Assembly: GCA_947591785.1 (NCBI GenBank)
Contig: CANQDK010000006.1
Coordinates: 39,672-103,671, forward strand
Origin: an uncultured Clostridia bacterium
GTDB lineage: Bacteria; Bacillota; Clostridia; Christensenellales; UBA1242
Reading direction: 5' to 3'
Length of the DNA: 64,000 nt
Shown: positions 20,977 to 30,018 of the stretch, piece by piece
Layout of the letters: every line of letters starts with the position of its first letter
Numbering within the stretch: position 1 is the first letter of the stretch
Notes under the pieces: generated by a model
What the model saw: the letters and a program-made list of their open reading frames with translations, nothing else
Databases searched by the model: none
What the model was told of the DNA's origin: nothing
Program-made: the position numbers and the translations under genes

Positions 20977-21828
20977 TTAGTTTTTAAAATTTGGCACAAA
21001 GCAAGAGTTAGCACTTTCAAAATCTTGAACAAAGCCATTTGTGATTCCTAGTTTTTCGAGATGCGTAAGCACAAGTTTATATTCGATAGGAGTAATTTTT
21101 CTATCTAAACAGCTGTTTCCATTTGGAGTGAACTGACTCATGAGGCTAAGCATTCTGTTTGGGAAGTTTTGTTTTATTAAGTCTAAAACTTCAAGTGAAT
21201 TTTCAACATGGTTTGGCAAAACAAGATGTCGAATTATTACACCTTGCTTCATCAATCCCTGTGCGTCAAAGATGTCTGTTTTTTGTTTGCACATTTCTGT
21301 GATAGCTGGAAGTGCATAATCAACATAGTCTTTACATGAGGAAAATTTTTGACTTAGAAGATTTGATGAATATTTGAAGTCAGGGAGAAAAATGTCAACA
21401 AATTTTGAAATTTCCTTAATTGTTTCTGTGGTTTCATAAGCGTTGGAATTCCAAATGACAGGAATTTCTTTATTAAATTGCTCAAAAACCTCGCATAAAG
21501 TTTTTGAAAAATGTGTTGGAGTGATTAAATCAATGGCACAATGATTTTTTTGCTTTTCTTTTAACAAATGAGTAAATTCTTCAATGCTATAAAGTTTTCC
21601 AACTCCACCTCTTGAAATTTCAATATTTTGACAATAATCGCATTTCAAATTGCAGCCAGAAAAAAATATTGCAAGGACTCCTTTTTCATTTGAAAGACAT
21701 GGTTCTTCCCAGCAAAAATGTTCGATTATTTTGGATATTCTCAATTTTTCAGTCTCATTGCAAAAGCCTGGAGTTGTGCAACGTTCAACGCCACACTTTC
21801 TTGGACAGATTTCACATTTGTTTTTCAA
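20977..21828 (-). CDS. Radical SAM protein, PflA/PflX-like
   Basis: FFSGCNLKCDYCQNIEIS (CxxxCxxC); N-terminal Cys cluster MKNKCEICPRKCGVERCTTPGFC; TTG start. Confidence 0.85.
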   Translation of the reverse strand: MKNKCEICPRKCGVERCTTPGFCNETEKLRISKIIEHFCWEEPCLSNEKGVLAIFFSGCNLKCDYCQNIEISRGGVGKLYSIEEFTHLLKEKQKNHCAIDLITPTHFSKTLCEVFEQFNKEIPVIWNSNAYETTETIKEISKFVDIFLPDFKYSSNLLSQKFSSCKDYVDYALPAITEMCKQKTDIFDAQGLMKQGVIIRHLVLPNHVENSLEVLDLIKQNFPNRMLSLMSQFTPNGNSCLDRKITPIEYKLVLTHLEKLGITNGFVQDFESANSCFVPNFKN

Positions 21829-22124
21829 ATTTTTAATAACCTTTTTAGTTCAAATCTTAGACATTTTTAATTTTTATCCTTTAAAAATTTAGCAAATATG
21901 ACATTTTATCTTAAAAGAAATGTTGACTTATTATTGCACAAAGATTTGTTTTTTGTCAAGTTTTTCGGTGTTTAAATAATTTTAGGGTTTACAATTATTG
22001 AAAATATATAGACAAAATTCATAATATATGTTATAATAACAAAGTAAATTGAAATGGAAACATTTTTGAAAATATTTTTTTCAAGGACATATTATAAAAA
22101 CATTTCAAACATTAAGGAGTTTTT

Positions 22125-23522
22125 ATGCACCCCAGTTGTATGATGCTTGCAACAAAATTTAATGCTACACATGGAATTTTAATCGCAGTGATTGTGATTT
22201 TGCTTGTTTGTTCGGCATTCTTTTCGGCGGCAGAAACCGCTTTTTCTTCTATGAATATTATAAGAATTCGCACAATGGCGGAAAACAAAGTTAAGGGAGC
22301 GAGAAAAGCACTTTATATATCAGAACACTCTGACCGTGCATTAACAACAATCTTGGTTGGAAATAACATTGTGAATATTCTTGCAACCACTCTTTGTGCT
22401 TTTATTTTGTCTGATCTACTTGTTGACCCAACTCTTCTCAATGTTTTGAACACTCTTGTTATGACTATTGTTATTTTAATCACGGGAGAAATTTTGCCAA
22501 AAGCTCTTGCAAAAGCGAATCCAGAAAAGACAGCAACAAAATTTTCGCTAATTTTATATTTACTTATGAAAATTTTGTATCCTATTGTTATTTGTTTTTA
22601 TGGGCTTCAAAAGCTTTTCACGAAGAAACAATACACCGAACGTCATGAAACAGCAACTTTCACCGAAGATGAATTGGAAAGCATTATTGACACTATGGAA
22701 GAAGAAGGTGTTTTAGAAAAAGATGAAGTTGATATGTTGCAAGGCACTTTCAAAATGAAAGAAGCAACTGCACACGACATTATGACACATCGTGTTGATG
22801 TTGAGTTTTTGGAAATTAATGATAAGCCAGAAGTCGTTGAAAAAGCAATTTTGGAACATAAATATAGTCGTTTTCCAGTTTATCAAGACAACACAGACAA
22901 TGTTGTTGGAGTTCTAAACATTAAGGATTATATCTATGCAAAAATTGAGGGGAAAGATGTTGAACTTTCAAAGCTTATGACTATTCCGCTTTTTGTTGCA
23001 GAAAACACTAATGTTGACACACTTATTAAAGAAATGCAAAAAGAGAAAAAACATCTTGCCATTGTGCTTGATGAGAAGGGCGGAGTTTCAGGAATTGTCA
23101 CACTGGAAGATTGTGTTGAAACAATTTTTGGAGAAATCTTTGACGAAACAGATGTTGGAGAAACTGAACCAAAGATTGAACAAATCGGAGATGATGAGTA
23201 TTCTGTTGACACAGAAATCACAATAGAGGACCTTTTTGATAGATTGGAAATTGAAACGCTTCCAGAAAATCCGTATCAAACTTTAACTTCATTTTTATTT
23301 GATTTATCAGAGGATATTCCAGAAAAAGGAAGTGAGTATGTTTATCACACAATAGATGAAATTCTTGATGATGAAGGAAATTTGACTCTGCATAAAATTA
23401 ATATGATATTCACTGTTACAAATATGGATGGAAGAAAAGTCAATAAAGTGAACTTAAAAATTAAATATATTGATAACGAAAATGAAACTGAATCTGAAAA
23501 CAAAGATGATGGAAAAGCATGA
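22125..23522 (+). CDS. CNNM/HlyC-CorC family protein (DUF21 + CBS pair + CorC_HlyC)
   Basis: FFSAAETAFSSMN, GEILPKALAKANPE, CBS-like MTHRVDVEFL / HKYSRFPVYQ, LDEKGGVSGIVTLEDCVETIFGEIFDE. Confidence 0.92.
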   Translation: MHPSCMMLATKFNATHGILIAVIVILLVCSAFFSAAETAFSSMNIIRIRTMAENKVKGARKALYISEHSDRALTTILVGNNIVNILATTLCAFILSDLLVDPTLLNVLNTLVMTIVILITGEILPKALAKANPEKTATKFSLILYLLMKILYPIVICFYGLQKLFTKKQYTERHETATFTEDELESIIDTMEEEGVLEKDEVDMLQGTFKMKEATAHDIMTHRVDVEFLEINDKPEVVEKAILEHKYSRFPVYQDNTDNVVGVLNIKDYIYAKIEGKDVELSKLMTIPLFVAENTNVDTLIKEMQKEKKHLAIVLDEKGGVSGIVTLEDCVETIFGEIFDETDVGETEPKIEQIGDDEYSVDTEITIEDLFDRLEIETLPENPYQTLTSFLFDLSEDIPEKGSEYVYHTIDEILDDEGNLTLHKINMIFTVTNMDGRKVNKVNLKIKYIDNENETESENKDDGKA

Positions 23523-23717
23523 AAATAATAAAGAAAAAATCTCTTTACTAATGCTTAAATACTTTTTCTTTGAAAAAAAATTGTTTTTTCTTTCTTAATG
23601 TGTTAATATATTCTTATAAGTCGATAAGTCAAAATTTGAGATGCTCGCAAATTTGATAAGAAACAAATCAATTAAACTATAAAATTGAGCAAAACTATAA
23701 TTAATTGGAGAAAAAAT

Positions 23718-24110
23718 ATGAGTGAAAATGTAATTAAACCACATCTTGTTAAACCAATGTTGGAAAAAGTCGTCTATGAAAAAATTTCTTTGCCACAAGC
23801 AAACGCAATGATAAACATAAAACCTGAAGATGTGATTGATATTCGCAAAGTGACTGAAGAAATTGTTAAAGTGACACTTGTTCGCAGTTTGGTGATAAGC
23901 CCTGCAAATCTTATGAAACTTGCAGTTTCAATGAGCATCGACATTCCTGTTGATAGCATTGAATTTATGAAATTGCCTGATCCAAAGGAATATATAAAAA
24001 CAAGTGCTCCTGTAAGGATTTTAATATCCTATGTTTCAAGCATCATCACAACACTTTCTATGAACACAATCCTTGGGCCAATTGTCACACCACCAAATTT
24101 GCAAGAATAA
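23718..24110 (+). CDS. Hypothetical protein
   Basis: RBS TTGGAG before ATG 23718; 130 aa; no family recognised. Confidence 0.6.
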   Translation: MSENVIKPHLVKPMLEKVVYEKISLPQANAMINIKPEDVIDIRKVTEEIVKVTLVRSLVISPANLMKLAVSMSIDIPVDSIEFMKLPDPKEYIKTSAPVRILISYVSSIITTLSMNTILGPIVTPPNLQE

Positions 24111-24291
24111 TTTGTAAGAGAAAGTGATAAATTGTTTTTTAAACCATTTATAAGGTTGTGAAAAATAAAGTTTTTAAAATTTTTTGATACTATGCAGAAA
24201 ATAGGACAAAAACAGAAAACATCTGTTTTAATTAAAGTTGCAAATTGTAAATGCCTTTTTTTATAATGATAAAACAGTTTGCAACAAGTTT

Positions 24292-24365
24292 GCGGGCGTA
24301 GTACATCGGTAGTATGCGGGCTTCCCAAGCCTGAGAGGTGGGTTCGATTCCCATCGTCCGCTCCA
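24292..24365 (+). tRNA. tRNA-Gly (anticodon CCC), CCA encoded
   Basis: Cloverleaf folded by hand: GCGGGCG/CGTCCGC acceptor, GTAC/GTAT D stem, CGGGC-TTCCCAA-GCCTG anticodon arm, GTGGG-TTCGATT-CCCAT T arm, discriminator T, CCA. Confidence 0.93.
24322..24365 (+). repeat. attL: 44-bp direct repeat inside tRNA-Gly 3' half
   Basis: TTCCCAAGCCTGAGAGGTGGGTTCGATTCCCATCGTCCGCTCCA; repeated at 39732-39775 with one mismatch (24348 T vs 39758 C). Confidence 0.93.
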
Positions 24366-24378
24366 TTTTGTATATATT

Positions 24379-24414
24379 ACCCACAACAACTACAATATGT
24401 TGTGGGTATTTTTT
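24379..24414 (+). terminator. Terminator just inside the element, downstream of tRNA-Gly
   Basis: ACCCACAACA-N9-TGTTGTGGGT then T run. Confidence 0.75.
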
Positions 24415-24437
24415 TAATTTTTTGGTGTTTGTGTCGA

Positions 24438-24473
24438 AGTTGTGTAAAAAGTTTTGTCAAAAGTTTTGTCAAA
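24438..24473 (+). repeat. Three 12-bp tandem units, candidate integrase arm sites
   Basis: AGTTGTGTAAAA / AGTTTTGTCAAA / AGTTTTGTCAAA at 24438, 24450, 24462; related units at 39660 and 39671. Confidence 0.6.
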
Positions 24474-25473
24474 ATTTGGGATATAAGTCCCCATAAATAT
24501 CACGCAAAGAGGCTTCTGTTATGTTCTCTCGAATGTTAGTGTATATATCATTTGTTGTTATGGTGGAAGCATGTCCAAGTTGCATTTGGCGATATTTATC
24601 ACGTGCACCAAGAAAATATAAATTTGCTGAACATGTGTGTCTTAAGCAGTGTAAACATTTATCACAGTTGATTTCAGTCAAAATTTCTTTTATTACAGAA
24701 GTCGCGTAATATTTACTAATACCAAAAGTGTTTGTTGTCATGTTTTCTTTGAGAAATTGCACAAATGCAGGTGTTACATCTACAAATCTATCTGCATTCC
24801 GAGTTTTAGTTCCTCGAATATGAATGCGATTTTTAATTTCGTCAAGATCAGTTTTAATGTTAAAGTTAACTGTTTCTTCTCTTCTACTACCAACAATTAA
24901 TGAAAACATTGCAAACAAGAAAACATTTTTACTTTTATTTTTGGCAGTTTTTATAAAGGCTATTTGTTCTTCAAGATTTAGTGGAGTTCTAATAAGTTGT
25001 TTCTTGCGTTTTGGCTTTTCAAGTCCAAGTGTAATATCTCTCTTTATACGATTAGTTACAAATGCTTTTTTTAAAACTCTAACAACTCGCTGAAAAACTT
25101 TCTCTTGCAATCTTTCTTTTTCAATTTTATCAATAAATACTTGTAATTGTTCTGTTGTTAATTTTTCCAATGGAACGGAACTGAATGCAAAAGCAATTTG
25201 TTTTTTGCTGATTCTATCCCATTCTTCAACAGTTTCTTTGGTGTAATTTTTGTTTCGTATAAAATTATCAATGAAGAAATCAAAATACTGAGCAAAAGTA
25301 AAGTTTTTTGAGTTTTTAAGTTTTTTCACCTTTCTCACTTGTTTAGGAGAAATATTTTTGATTTTTTCTAACAAGCCACGATAGGTGTTTGAGATAGCAT
25401 AATATAACAATCCATTTTGCTGTTTAGAATACATCCACCTTCCGTCTTTTCGCTTATAAACATTTTTTTTCAT
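24469..25473 (-). CDS. Tyrosine integrase of the element
   Basis: HCLRHTCSANLYFLGARDKYRQMQLGHASTITTNDIYTN; Arg in VGSRREETV; MKKNVYKRKDGRWMY N-term with AGGAG RBS. Confidence 0.92.
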   Translation of the reverse strand: MKKNVYKRKDGRWMYSKQQNGLLYYAISNTYRGLLEKIKNISPKQVRKVKKLKNSKNFTFAQYFDFFIDNFIRNKNYTKETVEEWDRISKKQIAFAFSSVPLEKLTTEQLQVFIDKIEKERLQEKVFQRVVRVLKKAFVTNRIKRDITLGLEKPKRKKQLIRTPLNLEEQIAFIKTAKNKSKNVFLFAMFSLIVGSRREETVNFNIKTDLDEIKNRIHIRGTKTRNADRFVDVTPAFVQFLKENMTTNTFGISKYYATSVIKEILTEINCDKCLHCLRHTCSANLYFLGARDKYRQMQLGHASTITTNDIYTNIRENITEASLRDIYGDLYPKF

Positions 25474-25728
25474 TGAATCTGCTCCTTTTAATTCAGGAAC
25501 AGACTTTTCTTCAAAATTTTCTAAACTGTTTGTGTTGTCAACGAGCAAAAATGGCCCTTTAACAATATTTTTTGATTTTTCAAAAATCGTGATTGTCTCA
25601 AGAAGCAGTTTGGCACTCTTCTGTGCAACGCGAATTGCTTCTTGTTCTTTATCAATGACTTTTTGATGAGTGTCGATTTCATCTAATTTTTTGTCAAGTT
25701 CTTTAAGTTGTTTTTATATATTCTTCCA

Positions 25729-26088
25729 TTAAATTTCTCCTTCCTTAAATTTGCTTTTTTGTTTTTGTTCTTTCCTGGTGGACTTTAAGCCTTCCATGAA
25801 AGCTTCAACACGCATACAGTCTTCTTCATCAAAAGACAAAATATCTGCACAAAGAGATTTCTGAAGTGGTGTGGATTCTGGTGTTCGAGTGATGTCACGA
25901 ATTCTGTGGTTAACTAAATAATCAATTGAGCATTCAAAAAAATCTGCAAGTTTTTTTAAAGTTGAGATGTCTGGTTCGTATCGTCCTTTTTCATAGTGGC
26001 AATATGTTTGTTTTGAAACTTTGAGGAACTGTGCCACTTCAGCTTGCGTTAATCCCAAATTTTTCCGCAAAAATTTTAAATTATTCAT
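25729..26088 (-). CDS. XRE-family repressor paralogue 1
   Basis: LGLTQAEVAQFLKVSKQTYCHYEKGRYEPDISTLKKLADFF HTH; conserved tail SLCADILSFDEEDCMRVEAFMEGLKS. Confidence 0.88.
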   Translation of the reverse strand: MNNLKFLRKNLGLTQAEVAQFLKVSKQTYCHYEKGRYEPDISTLKKLADFFECSIDYLVNHRIRDITRTPESTPLQKSLCADILSFDEEDCMRVEAFMEGLKSTRKEQKQKSKFKEGEI

Positions 26089-26107
26089 ACAACCTTCTTC
26101 TGTAAAT

Positions 26108-26473
26108 TTATTCGGTTTTGTCCACAATATTTGAATTTTTTGATTGTTTCTGTTCTTTCCTGGCAGATTTTAAGCCTTCCATGAAAGCTTCAACACGCAT
26201 ACAATCTTCTTCATCAAAAGACAAAATATCTGCACAAAGAGTTCTTTGCAATGGTGTAGCATCTTTGGTTTTTGTAATATCTTGAACTTTGTGTCCAATG
26301 AGATAATCAACTGAGCAATTAAAAAAATCAGACAATTTTTTCAAAGTTGATATGTCTGGCTCGCTTCTTCCACTTTCATAGTGGGCATAAGTTGATTTGG
26401 CAATATTCAATTTTTTTGCCATATCACGCTGATTAAGACCTTCATTTGCACGAAGAATTTTTAAAATTTCCAT
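26108..26473 (-). CDS. XRE-family repressor paralogue 2
   Basis: EGLNQRDMAKKLNIAKSTYAHYESGRSEPDISTLKKL HTH; same conserved tail. Confidence 0.88.
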   Translation of the reverse strand: MEILKILRANEGLNQRDMAKKLNIAKSTYAHYESGRSEPDISTLKKLSDFFNCSVDYLIGHKVQDITKTKDATPLQRTLCADILSFDEEDCMRVEAFMEGLKSARKEQKQSKNSNIVDKTE

Positions 26474-26528
26474 AGTAAACCCCTATATTAAAATTAAATT
26501 TTCCACACAAAACCTCCTTCGTGAAAGG

Positions 26529-26897
26529 TTACTTTTCCGTTTTGCCCACAAAATTTGCATTTTTTGATTTCTTTTGTTCTTTTCTGGCTGACTTCAGCCC
26601 TTCCACAAATGCCTCAACACGCATACAATCTTCTTCACCAAAAGCCAAAATGTCGGTGCAAAGAGACCTCTGCAGAGGGGTCGCCTCTTGTGTTTTTGTT
26701 ATGTCTCGAACTCTGTGACCTAATAAGTAATCCAGCGAGCAATTAAAAAAATCTGCCAAATTAAACAAAACTTCTATGGGTGGATTAACTTTTCCAAGTT
26801 CATAGTAGCCGTAATTTGCTTGTGGAATTCCAAGTTTTTGAGACACTTCTCTTTGAGTTAAACCCAAATTTTTACGCAAAAATTTTAAATTATTCAT
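26529..26897 (-). CDS. XRE-family repressor paralogue 3
   Basis: LGLTQREVSQKLGIPQANYGYYELGKVNPPIEVL HTH; same conserved tail. Confidence 0.88.
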   Translation of the reverse strand: MNNLKFLRKNLGLTQREVSQKLGIPQANYGYYELGKVNPPIEVLFNLADFFNCSLDYLLGHRVRDITKTQEATPLQRSLCTDILAFGEEDCMRVEAFVEGLKSARKEQKKSKNANFVGKTEK

Positions 26898-26957
26898 AGA
26901 AACCTCCAACTAAATTTTAAAATTTTTAAAAAAAAACAAAAAATTTTGTTCAAACGC

Positions 26958-26985
26958 TTGACAAAAAACCAATATTATTTATAAA
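26958..26985 (+). promoter_or_regulatory. Candidate promoter of the rightward operon
   Basis: TTGACA (26958-26963), 16 bp, TATAAA (26980-26985), flanked by TTGTTCAAA at 26946 and 27010. Confidence 0.55.
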
Positions 26986-27030
26986 ATCAAGATGTAAAAA
27001 CAAATATGGTTGTTCAAAAGAGGTGCAAAA

Positions 27031-27354
27031 ATGGAAGAAAAGCAAAAACTTCATGAAATAAGAGAACGAGTCGAGGCTCTTTCAAAAGAAATTAAGGTTT
27101 TGGAAGAAGAAATTGATTCACTTCAAAAGTGGGAATTCACAGAAGAAGAAAAAAGATTTTTAAAAGCTCTTCCAGAAGATTACAAATGGATTGCAAGAGA
27201 TAAAGATGGCGATCTTTATGTTTATAAAACAGAGCCAAGAGAAGGAGAATACATCTGGAAAATACATCTTCTAAATTTAAACAAATTCAATTTTTTGATT
27301 TTGCTTCAATCAAATGGGAAGACGAGATTCCTTGTGAATTTAGAAAATTTTTAG
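27031..27354 (+). CDS. Hypothetical early protein with N-terminal coiled coil
   Basis: RBS AGAGGTG; MEEKQKLHEIRERVEALSKEIKVLEEEIDSLQK. Confidence 0.55.
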   Translation: MEEKQKLHEIRERVEALSKEIKVLEEEIDSLQKWEFTEEEKRFLKALPEDYKWIARDKDGDLYVYKTEPREGEYIWKIHLLNLNKFNFLILLQSNGKTRFLVNLENF

Positions 27355-27369
27355 ATTGAGGTGAAGAGA

Positions 27370-27549
27370 TGTTAACTGAAGAGGAAATTAAAAACCTGAT
27401 TGAAGATGCTGAAATAAAAACTTTAAAAATCCTTTCTCTTCCAAAGTCAATTGAAAATGGGATTGAATTTCAACGTCTATGTGCAAAAATAGAGGCTTAT
27501 AATGAAGTCTTACAAACTCAAAATCAGGAGGCAAAATATGACATTTGAG
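27370..27549 (+). CDS. Small hypothetical protein (59 aa)
   Basis: RBS GAGGTG; MLTEEEIKNLIEDAEIKTLKILSLPKSIENGIEFQRLCAKIEAYNEVLQTQNQEAKYDI; overlaps next ORF by 12 nt. Confidence 0.45.
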
Positions 27550-27870
27550 AGTGCAATTCAAAATCGAGCATGGTTGCTTGCAAACAACAAAGAAGCAGAG
27601 TTTGAATTCTGGTGCAGTCAAAATCAATGTGACCAGTCGTCAGAATCTTTACAGTTTTTTCATAATGAAATTATAAAAACCACAGAGAAAGAAAAAATGA
27701 CGCGTTCATTTTCTAACTACTGTGGTTTTTTTGTTGAATGGAACTCTGACTTTGGCACTTGTAGAGTTTTTGTTCCTGGGGAAAAGGAAGGTAAATCATT
27801 GCTAAAAAAAATAAAAGTTGAAGGAAATCTTTACAAGAATGTTAACGGAAAAATAGAAAAGATTTATTAG
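27538..27870 (+). CDS. Hypothetical protein
   Basis: RBS CAGGAGG before ATG 27538; 110 aa. Confidence 0.55.
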   Translation: MTFESAIQNRAWLLANNKEAEFEFWCSQNQCDQSSESLQFFHNEIIKTTEKEKMTRSFSNYCGFFVEWNSDFGTCRVFVPGEKEGKSLLKKIKVEGNLYKNVNGKIEKIY

Positions 27871-27878
27871 AGGAGAGT

Positions 27879-28649
27879 ATGGAAGCACGTCAACAAAGAT
27901 TTATGTATGATAACCGTCTGTCACCTATGGCACGTATTTATCTAGCGGAAATCAGTAAATATTATGGCACGCCAATAGACTGTTTTGACGATGATTTTTA
28001 TTTCTCTGCCATTTTTAAGGTTTCAAGAAGACAAATAACAAACTGGAAACAGGAATTGAAAAAATATGGTTATCTGAAAACAGTTAAGTTTGGAGACGGA
28101 CGAAGATGTTTGGAATATTGTCCAGATTTGCAAAATCAGTTGATTCAAGGAAGTCAAAGAAAAGCAATTTTCTTAACATCAGATAGAACCTTGTTAAGAA
28201 ACACCTTTGAAGCATTGAATTATTATAATTCCTACATTGATTCTTTTACACAGTTTTCAGATAGAATCAAAGGTTATTGTCGAATTTTTTGTCACACTTT
28301 TGCAAATTGTCTCTTTGATGAGCAGTATTACAATATGAGAATGAGTGTTAATGGTGCTGTTATTTCACAAGAGTTTTTACAATATGTAGTTGAACATTTC
28401 TCACTTCAAGTTGCTTGGAAAACAATTCAAAGTGTCATGAGAAAATATTCACAAATTGAGCATTTAACATTGTATGTTTTGGCATCAATTTCAAAACTTT
28501 ATTGGGAAGAATACAACATTGCTAAGGGCTTAAAAAATTTTGAACAGCATAGGAAAGAGAACGACAAAATTATTCAGGAATTATTAGACTTTGAAGAGTT
28601 TAAACAGAAAAAACATTTATCAAAACAAACTGGAGGGGAAAATGAGTAA
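27879..28649 (+). CDS. HTH-containing protein, candidate replication or regulatory protein
   Basis: N-terminal wHTH-like LSPMARIYLAEISKYYG...IFKVSRRQITNWKQELKKYGYLKTVKFGDGRRCLEY; no HUH or primase motif seen. Confidence 0.5.
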   Translation: MEARQQRFMYDNRLSPMARIYLAEISKYYGTPIDCFDDDFYFSAIFKVSRRQITNWKQELKKYGYLKTVKFGDGRRCLEYCPDLQNQLIQGSQRKAIFLTSDRTLLRNTFEALNYYNSYIDSFTQFSDRIKGYCRIFCHTFANCLFDEQYYNMRMSVNGAVISQEFLQYVVEHFSLQVAWKTIQSVMRKYSQIEHLTLYVLASISKLYWEEYNIAKGLKNFEQHRKENDKIIQELLDFEEFKQKKHLSKQTGGENE

Positions 28650-30018
28650 CTATGACGATTACTATTATTCACGAAGAAAAGATGACACTGTTGCTATGGC
28701 TGGCAAAATCATTTTGGCAATCATAATGATTGTTTGTTTAATCTTAGATGCTGTTTATTTAGTCATTTTATTTGGTGGGAAGAAGATATTTTTTGACACT
28801 AATATAGTTGACCAAGTCACATTGAAAGATGGTGTGCAAGAACCAACAATTGAGGTTAATTATTTTCAAAACAAGGATGGAGATGGACTGGAATTGTTTG
28901 AAATAAAGTTTACTTCGTTGTTAGGAGAGAATAGAGAGAACACGTTTTCACAAGGTATTCAATTTGTTGGAAAAACTGAAAGTGACAAACTTTCATGGGA
29001 ATACGTTGTGGACAAAAACAGGAGAGTAGAGCATTTCTTTAATGGTGGCTGGTGGATTTTTGATCAAAATGAACAGATTGTGACATGGGGATTTCAACGT
29101 CCAACTGAAAACACACTCTCATATCAATATCAGTCAATTGATAATTTTAAATCACCGATACTTGCCACAAATGAAATTGGTGCAGACTCAGTTTTTAAAA
29201 CTACACTGGGAGAAGAAATATATGCAATGCAATTTAAGTGGGACAGTATCGATGCAAGAGTTGGCGGAGCGAAAAAAGAAATTGACTCAAGCAACAAATT
29301 TGTGATAAATCCTGCCACACTATATGGACAAGGTGAAATGCGTGACTATGGGCATTTTGGAAGAATATGGAATTATTGGCTTTCTTACGCAGACTTAAAC
29401 TTTTTCTCTTTGAAAGTCTATGATGCAATTCAATCAGTTGTGCCTGGAACTGATAGTGGAATAGTTTTTAAATTTGCAGACCTTTTTAATTTCTATAAAT
29501 GCACTGATGAAAAAAACGGAAAATACGAGGAACAAGCAACGGAAGGTGACTTATTCAATCGTCAAGTTGAGAATTATTTCAACATAAAAATTCAAGTTCA
29601 TGCAAATGGTGCAAAACGTGCTTCAGATAGTATGTTCAATGCAATTAAAGGTGATGCTGGATTTAATTTAACAGGGAACTATGAAGGTGGCACAGGGGAT
29701 TACTTTTACGGAAAAAATGTTTTAGATGTTGATATTTATGATTTTGAATATGTTTTTTTAGAGAATACGACTTACAATTTGAAACTTAAAGAAGATTTTG
29801 TCACATCATATTTACCTTTTGTAAACCAAATATCACTAAGAATAATTTTAGATCTTGACGAACTTGAAAAAAACAACATTGTTTTTGGAGGTTTTACAGA
29901 AAACAGTGGACTTAATGAATTTACAATTTTGGAGTGTAAAACACGAAAGACTATTGAAGGGCATATCCAAGAGAATGATGTGGACATAAATGCACGAACA
30001 AGTGGAGGTGGCGTATGA
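28642..30018 (+). CDS. Membrane-anchored putative structural protein A
   Basis: RBS GGAGGGG before ATG 28642; TM MAGKIILAIIMIVCLILDAVYLVILFGG then ~400-aa beta-rich region; overlaps upstream ORF by 8 nt. Confidence 0.6.
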   Translation: MSNYDDYYYSRRKDDTVAMAGKIILAIIMIVCLILDAVYLVILFGGKKIFFDTNIVDQVTLKDGVQEPTIEVNYFQNKDGDGLELFEIKFTSLLGENRENTFSQGIQFVGKTESDKLSWEYVVDKNRRVEHFFNGGWWIFDQNEQIVTWGFQRPTENTLSYQYQSIDNFKSPILATNEIGADSVFKTTLGEEIYAMQFKWDSIDARVGGAKKEIDSSNKFVINPATLYGQGEMRDYGHFGRIWNYWLSYADLNFFSLKVYDAIQSVVPGTDSGIVFKFADLFNFYKCTDEKNGKYEEQATEGDLFNRQVENYFNIKIQVHANGAKRASDSMFNAIKGDAGFNLTGNYEGGTGDYFYGKNVLDVDIYDFEYVFLENTTYNLKLKEDFVTSYLPFVNQISLRIILDLDELEKNNIVFGGFTENSGLNEFTILECKTRKTIEGHIQENDVDINARTSGGGV

